Assembly (NCBI GenBank): GCA_024196135.1
Contig: JAMQCK010000509.1
Location: 1-21,039 of the forward strand
Reading direction: 5' to 3'
Source: Pleurotus ostreatus/Saccharomyces cerevisiae fusant
Taxonomy: Eukaryota; Opisthokonta
Length of the DNA stretch: 21,039 bases
Under the pieces are notes generated by a model. That model had not been told where the DNA came from, searched no databases, and saw only the letters and a program-made list of their open reading frames with translations. Below are positions 17,372-21,039 of the stretch, one piece after another (positions within the stretch are counted from its first letter, which is position 1; every line of letters starts with the position of its first letter). A program made the translations under genes and the position numbers.

Positions 17372-18876
17372 GGTGGTGGTCGGGGAGAAGGTGCGACGGA
17401 GGGAGGCTATAAGAAATGCGGCGGAAAAGGCGAGCACGCCATCCCAACGCCAGCGGCGATCGGGCGCCTGATGCCTGCCTTCCTAATCCGGCCAAAAACC
17501 AGCCGAATTCGGAATCCGCCATTGCGAATCATGTCGCACTTATTATCAGCGATTGCGGGCGGGCCTCTTTCTACGAATGCCACTCCGAATTCAAGCAGGA
17601 CGCTCTCACATAGGCCTTCGCGCGACTCCTACTGTCTCTGGGTCGCGGCAGCAACCAGGGCGTGAAGCAGAGACACTCCGTAGCGGACGTCCGTGCCCAG
17701 ATCCAATCACTACCCACCTATTCCTCCAAACCCCACCCCTTCATCTGACCTTCATTCTACGAATTATACTCCGCACAAGCAACCTCCGCAGGCGAACACA
17801 GGTCTCCAATACACTCACGGCACCCCCTCTATACGTCTACCGCAAGCCATCACGAATTCCCTCCAATCCAGAACAGGACCTGGCTCACCCACCCATGCTC
17901 TCGCTGATCATAGACGGCCAGCCACTACTGATACAAGCAGTATTTTGTGCGGTCGGTTCCTCGCTAGCGCCTCAAACAATGACCCAGACGTGGGTTCTGT
18001 CGGCGCGCATACCCACGGGGGACTCCGCGCATACCCCCTTGAACTTCCGGGTGAGTCACACCGAACTTCCAAATCCGAATTCAGAGCGGCGAGAAGCCGG
18101 GCCTCTTGCGACGTAACGTACGCCCTCTGTTTGCGCCGGAACAACGCGGTTGCTCTGTCGTGCTACGCCCTGCTAGTAGCGCAAGGCCGCCTTGCCCTCG
18201 CCGAGCAACCCGAGTTGCTCCTTCGTCGTCAAGCCTTGCGCACCCGATTCTTCAGTCCTCCTTCACCCGATGCGTACTCTCCTTGAGTCTGCCTACGATG
18301 CTGTGGGGCTAGAGTACACGCTAGACTCCTCCTTCCTCAGCGGCGGCTCCATTGACCGCGGTCCTGCATCAGCGCCCGCCGTTGACGCCACTGGGATATT
18401 CGGAATATCTGGAGCCTAGCGCCCATTTTTCTCGTGCGAGCGCAGAAAGTACTTTTGGATGCCCCAGCGGACGCAGGACCGCAATAAAGACAGTGGTCGC
18501 TGGAGTGCGTTCTGGAAGCACGAAGACTCGAATGGCGCGCCGAACAATGAGCTTCAGGAAAAACCTTCACTGGATTCCGAATGCTCAACAGTCTAACTCG
18601 CTCCTGCGGCGCTCTGATTGTCTCCAAATCTAGCTCCTGAAGCGAGGTGCTATCTGAATAGAGCGTGTAGCTGCTATCCGAGTATAGCGCGTAGCAGGGT
18701 ATATCGTCTGTCACTGGACTGCAAGGTCAGCAGGATTCAGCGCGGCGCGGCGAAGATGGCGGTCAGCAGGCAAGGTCGTCGCGTGACCCGCGGTTCGGAA
18801 TTCTCGGCAAGTGCCGGTGGGCGATTAAAGGCAAGCCGTCGCAAACATGCGTCCACAGTTTGACCCTTGTTCTCTA
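17372..18876. other. MET5 promoter and gene-poor region
   Basis: About 1.5 kb. The part next to 17371 is the MET5 promoter and includes a perfect palindrome CCGAATTCGG at 17503-17512. ORFs of up to 197 codons on the plus strand are low complexity (His, Pro, Ser, Arg) and match nothing I recognise. A 24-bp duplication sits at 18648-18695. I see no supported gene. Confidence 0.55.
18648..18695 (+). repeat. Imperfect tandem duplication, 2 x 24 bp
   Basis: Units 18648-18671 and 18672-18695 agree at 20 of 24 positions, by hand count. The stretch is intergenic and no function is apparent. Confidence 0.75.
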
Positions 18877-18892
18877 CCGCCGTGATGTCGGA
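18877..18892. repeat. Target site duplication, 3' side of the retroposon
   Basis: The 16-bp sequence ccgccgtgatgtcgga is identical to 20147-20162. It directly abuts the G13 run that ends the element. Confidence 0.85.
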
Positions 18893-18905
18893 GGGGGGGG
18901 GGGGG
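18893..18905. repeat. G13 run (poly(C) tail of the retroposon on its sense strand)
   Basis: Thirteen G exactly at the junction between the element and its target site duplication, the position where a tail made during target-primed reverse transcription would lie. Confidence 0.9.
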
Positions 18906-19126
18906 AAATACATTTGTATACCGCGTCATGTACCTAAGACAAACTGCGGTGTAAACTACAGAAGTAGCCTACGAGAAACAATAAGGAGCACGTGTGAGGT
19001 ATGAATGTAAGGAGTAGGTAGGAGGACTTTGCAGGGAGGTGGTGACTTGAAGGTGGAGAATGGCATGCCAGCGTAGGTGACCGAGTACCGAGAACTACAA
19101 CTAGCCCGACACGTTGCAAACCAGCA

Positions 19127-20140
19127 CTAGGCACTGTTGGCATCGCTACGATCGCCGCCACGCCTACGCCTCTTCGGCTCAGGGGCGGGAGGGGAGGAAT
19201 CGGGAGGGCGGCGAGCCGTGCCACTGCGGGTGATGTTACCAGCCACGCCGGGCGTGTTCGAGGCGGTGGATGCCCGGGTCGTTGGCTCCACTTCCATGGA
19301 GTCGACATCCCTTGCGGGATCATGGCTGGGAGGTTGGGCGGGAGTGATAGGCGCAGGAGGTTGGGAGCTGGGAGTGGACTTTGGGGCGGTAGGCGTTTTG
19401 GGTGTGCGCGGCTTCGGCTTCCACCGTCTGACCTTGGCCACCGCGCCGAAGGCATAGAAGGTGCCAGAAGCGAGCACTTGCCGTAGCATAGTGCCATCCG
19501 GGTCCCTAAACGCGAATGTAAGGGACGAGAATGAGCCGGGAGTGTAGGAACTGGGATCCCGAACCCAGCGCGGGGGCGTCTTGAGTTCGAGCTGCCTGTA
19601 GAGGGCATTGTTGGCGGCGAGGGTGGTATTGCACTCGGCTTCGGTGAAAGCGCCCGGATGGTCGTTGGCGACGCCAGTCGGTACGTGATCCAGGACTACC
19701 TGCTCCCATACGTCGACGAGTTCTGTTCTGCAGATGGGGTATTCGGGCTTGAGGGCGGCGACGATCGTGTCGCTCGCGGCAACGAGTTCTTTGGCCGTGG
19801 TCTCCGGTCCGGCTACGATCACCAGGTTGCCCGCATGAGAGGGTTTTGCGGCGGAAACCCGAACCTGGGAGTGGAGCGGCGACGCTTGAAGTGCAGCACC
19901 AATCTTCCGGACGATCGCGGGGGCCGCGGCCCTGGCGGCGTCGACGGGAGTGGGGTGCTCGAGGATTAGGGCGAGGCATGGCCTCTCCGAATCCTGCTTG
20001 TGCGGCGGGGTAGGCGGGGTGGGTGTAGGCTCCTTGCGTTTGGGCTGCGCAGGCGTGCGCGTGGGCTTGGGCGGTGCGGGTGGGCGGGATGGGGTGCGCG
20101 CGGGCGGCGCTTTGGCCACAGTCTCTGCCCACGAGGGCAT
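19127..20140 (-). CDS. Gag-like ORF1 protein of a non-LTR retroelement
   Basis: Intact single-exon ORF of 337 residues, stop TAG at 19127-19129. The N-terminus is MPSWAETVAK, followed by a Pro/Thr/Lys-rich linker to about residue 50. The middle (about 55-245) looks like the gag-like region of fungal Tad-type ORF1 proteins: LILEHPTPVDAA, then NLVIVAG, then an RRM-like part with WEQVVLDHVPTGV, PPRWVRDP, SSLTFAFRD and FGAVAKVRRWKP. The C-terminus is disordered and ends with a basic PEPKRRRRGGDR. The CCHC zinc knuckles that usually follow this region are missing; the protein has only three Cys, none of them paired. It probably binds nucleic acid. Family assignment is by memory of similar basidiomycete proteins next to reverse transcriptases, moderately sure. 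A domesticated gene is the alternative, but the flanking duplications argue for an insertion. Confidence 0.75.
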   Translation of the reverse strand: MPSWAETVAKAPPARTPSRPPAPPKPTRTPAQPKRKEPTPTPPTPPHKQDSERPCLALILEHPTPVDAARAAAPAIVRKIGAALQASPLHSQVRVSAAKPSHAGNLVIVAGPETTAKELVAASDTIVAALKPEYPICRTELVDVWEQVVLDHVPTGVANDHPGAFTEAECNTTLAANNALYRQLELKTPPRWVRDPSSYTPGSFSSLTFAFRDPDGTMLRQVLASGTFYAFGAVAKVRRWKPKPRTPKTPTAPKSTPSSQPPAPITPAQPPSHDPARDVDSMEVEPTTRASTASNTPGVAGNITRSGTARRPPDSSPPAPEPKRRRRGGDRSDANSA

Positions 20141-20146
20141 GCTCGG

Positions 20147-20162
20147 CCGCCGTGATGTCGGA
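20147..20162. repeat. Target site duplication, 5' side of the retroposon
   Basis: Second copy of ccgccgtgatgtcgga, six bases outside the ORF1 start codon. It supplies an out-of-frame ATG (20163-20165, minus strand) just upstream at the junction. Confidence 0.85.
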
Positions 20163-20621
20163 CATAACTCGTCTCTTCTTGATTCCCGCCGTCAATCAAG
20201 AGACGATAAGAATATCTATGCTTGAATGAATACTCTACGGCGAGAGCTGTAGCACGGTAGGCGGGCGCATGATATACGAAAGGCCGACGACCGCCAGATG
20301 TACCCCAGGCAAACAGGTCCGTCAGTAAGATACGGACACTCTCTGGCCATTCATTGGCGCGCGCAAGGCCGTACCTCACCGATGATAGTCATCGACACTG
20401 ACTACTATACGCGCTGTTGCGACCGCGCGACGAGCAGTTGTGCGACTTCAACCTGTTGCCGTTTCAAGGATGTTGTATCGACATCTGACGAGAATATAAG
20501 CACTCTTGCTTCCGGGGTTTCTTCCAGCACTCTTGCTTCCGAGGTTTCTTTCGGCATCCCTGTCTGCTCCATCTCCTTGTCCCTCACCCTTCATCCAAAC
20601 CTCCCAGCATACTCGTCGGCA
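20163..20621 (+). promoter_or_regulatory. Promoter and leader of the second secreted protein gene
   Basis: About 460 bases between the retroposon junction and the ATG at 20622. A TATA-like atataag lies at 20494-20500, some 125 bases before the ATG. A 27-bp direct repeat starts right at it (20499-20552). No other gene was seen. Confidence 0.55.
20499..20552 (+). repeat. Promoter tandem repeat, 2 x 27 bp
   Basis: Units 20499-20525 and 20526-20552 share the core agcactcttgcttccg and differ at two positions. The first overlaps the end of the TATA-like element, so the repeat lies in the core promoter or at the start of the leader. Confidence 0.85.
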
Positions 20622-21039
20622 ATGTACTTTTCACAAGCACTTCTCGCCTTTCTTCTCGCGGGCGCGTTGCTCGCCTCCGCGGAGAGTCATACTGTGAAGT
20701 TCACGAACAAGTGCGTCGATCTATACAGATTATGAGCTATACATTTTTACGATTCATACCTCCTTACGTCTCTTCTTCTTTTCGCATCGCCAACGATCCT
20801 TGCTCATAGGTCTTCGTTTAGCCGATGGTCCTCGCTCACTAGTCTATTACTAACCATATCTTCCAGCTGCGGCACCGGTACGCCCAAGCTGTACAACCAG
20901 TCCGGCAAGCTCCTCCACTCGGGCGGGGGCGCATATAAGCACAATGGGCCGCTAGTGGGCGCGATTGCGTGAGTTGACGTCTCCCCACTTTCGCATTCTC
21001 CTCCCCACTTTCGCAGTCTCCTCCCCATTTTCGCAGTCT
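20622..21039 (+). CDS. Small secreted protein, paralogue of 11078-11782 (3' end outside window)
   Basis: First two exons of a second member of the same secreted family: 20622-20710 and 20867-20968, introns 20711-20866 (156 nt) and from 20969 to beyond the window. Residues 1-20 form a signal peptide (MYFSQALLAFLLAGALLASA); the mature part begins near ESHTVKFTNNCGTGTPKL. Exon lengths (89 and 102 nt) and intron phases are the same as in the copy at 11078-11782. The encoded 64 residues align without gaps at 35 identities, by my count. About 95 residues would be missing past the window end if it is full length. The second intron is filled with a 20-bp repeat. The two paralogues point in opposite directions, about 8.8 kb apart, with MET5 and the retroposon between them. 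Confidence 0.85.
20981..21039 (+). repeat. Intronic 20-bp tandem repeat, at least 3 copies
   Basis: Units 20981-21000, 21001-21020 and 21021-21039 (cut by the window end) have the form ctccccactttcgcagtctc. They lie in the second intron of the secreted protein gene. Units two and three carry a pyrimidine stretch ending in gcag, that is, a potential 3' splice site. Confidence 0.85.

Larger units (their letters stand above)
18893..20146 (-). mobile_element. ORF1-only non-LTR-type retroposon with poly(C) 3' end
   Basis: A 1254-bp insertion on the minus strand, flanked by perfect 16-bp direct repeats (18877-18892 and 20147-20162). In sense order it has a six-base leader, an intact 337-codon gag-like ORF (20140-19127), a 234-base 3' region, and a terminal run of 13 C (G13 at 18893-18905 on the plus strand). 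Variable-length target site duplications plus a homopolymer 3' end are signs of target-primed reverse transcription. No endonuclease or reverse transcriptase ORF is present, so the copy must depend on enzymes supplied elsewhere. Perfect duplications and an open frame suggest a recent insertion. That the six-base leader is the true 5' end, and not a truncation, is inferred from the ORF beginning right there. Confidence 0.75.

Noticed and set aside
12750..17437. Large plus-strand ORFs opposite MET5 (for example 13372-14103, 14236-15069, 15454-16428, 16545-17333)
   Set aside because: They are shadows caused by GC-rich third positions; the minus strand encodes a full-length, motif-complete sulfite reductase.
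17372..17437. N-terminal extension of MET5 by 22 residues
   Set aside because: It would have to begin with GTG; the first ATG at 17371 has an excellent context.
17553..18286. Overlapping plus-strand ORFs of 187 and 197 codons upstream of MET5
   Set aside because: Both are low complexity, overlap in different frames, and show no domain, signal peptide or splice pattern.
18934..20195. Additional minus-strand ORFs of 224 and 229 codons in another frame within the retroposon
   Set aside because: They are frame-shifted readings of ORF1 DNA rich in Pro and Arg; only the 20140-19127 frame has gag-like features.
1..21039. CRISPR arrays, bacterial operons, rRNA or tRNA genes
   Set aside because: None seen. 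The repeats are short tandem units without spacers, and the gene structure is that of a fungal nucleus.

Overview
The window looks like nuclear DNA of a filamentous basidiomycete, probably an Agaricomycete. Genes are packed on both strands and cut by many short GT-AG introns, mostly 47-63 nt, with CTAAC/CTGAC-like branch sites close to the acceptor. The gene set is fungal, and the small secreted protein family seen twice is one I know mainly from Agaricomycetes. All exon structures were built by hand from frame continuity, splice signals and family knowledge. There is no transcript evidence.

Layout. (1) 1-2919, plus: 3' two thirds of a DNA topoisomerase III gene with an RGG tract, two GRF zinc fingers and three CCHC zinc knuckles. 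(2) 3222-4015, minus: an Shr3-type ER packaging chaperone for amino-acid permeases, convergent with TOP3. (3) 4016-7037: a gene-poor 3 kb holding what looks like a decayed ferric-reductase-like fragment (about 5936-6388). (4) 7038-9629, plus: a six-exon protein with a PARP catalytic fold whose catalytic Glu position is Val, SUMO-interaction-like motifs at the N-terminus and an Asn-rich repeat near the C-terminus. (5) 10062-10841, plus: a single-exon orphan with Cys/His-rich finger-like segments, a clear TATA box and a probable 5' UTR intron. (6) 11078-11782, minus: a five-exon small secreted cysteine-rich protein. (7) 12893-17371, minus: the complete sulfite reductase beta subunit (Met5 type, 1408 residues). 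(8) 17372-18876: no convincing gene. (9) 18877-20162: a retroposed element on the minus strand, with 16-bp target site duplications, an intact gag-like ORF1 and a 13-nt poly(C) 3' end, but no reverse transcriptase. (10) 20622 to the window end, plus: the first two exons of a paralogue of gene 6, sharing its exon lengths and phases.

TOP3, the Shr3 homologue and MET5 are housekeeping genes for genome stability, amino-acid permease export and sulfate assimilation. The PARP-like gene, the orphan, the two secreted-protein paralogues and the retroposon are the accessory part. The most interesting item is the ORF1-only, poly(C)-tailed retroposon. Next are the microexon-based duplication of the TOP3 zinc knuckles and the H-Y-V PARP-like enzyme.
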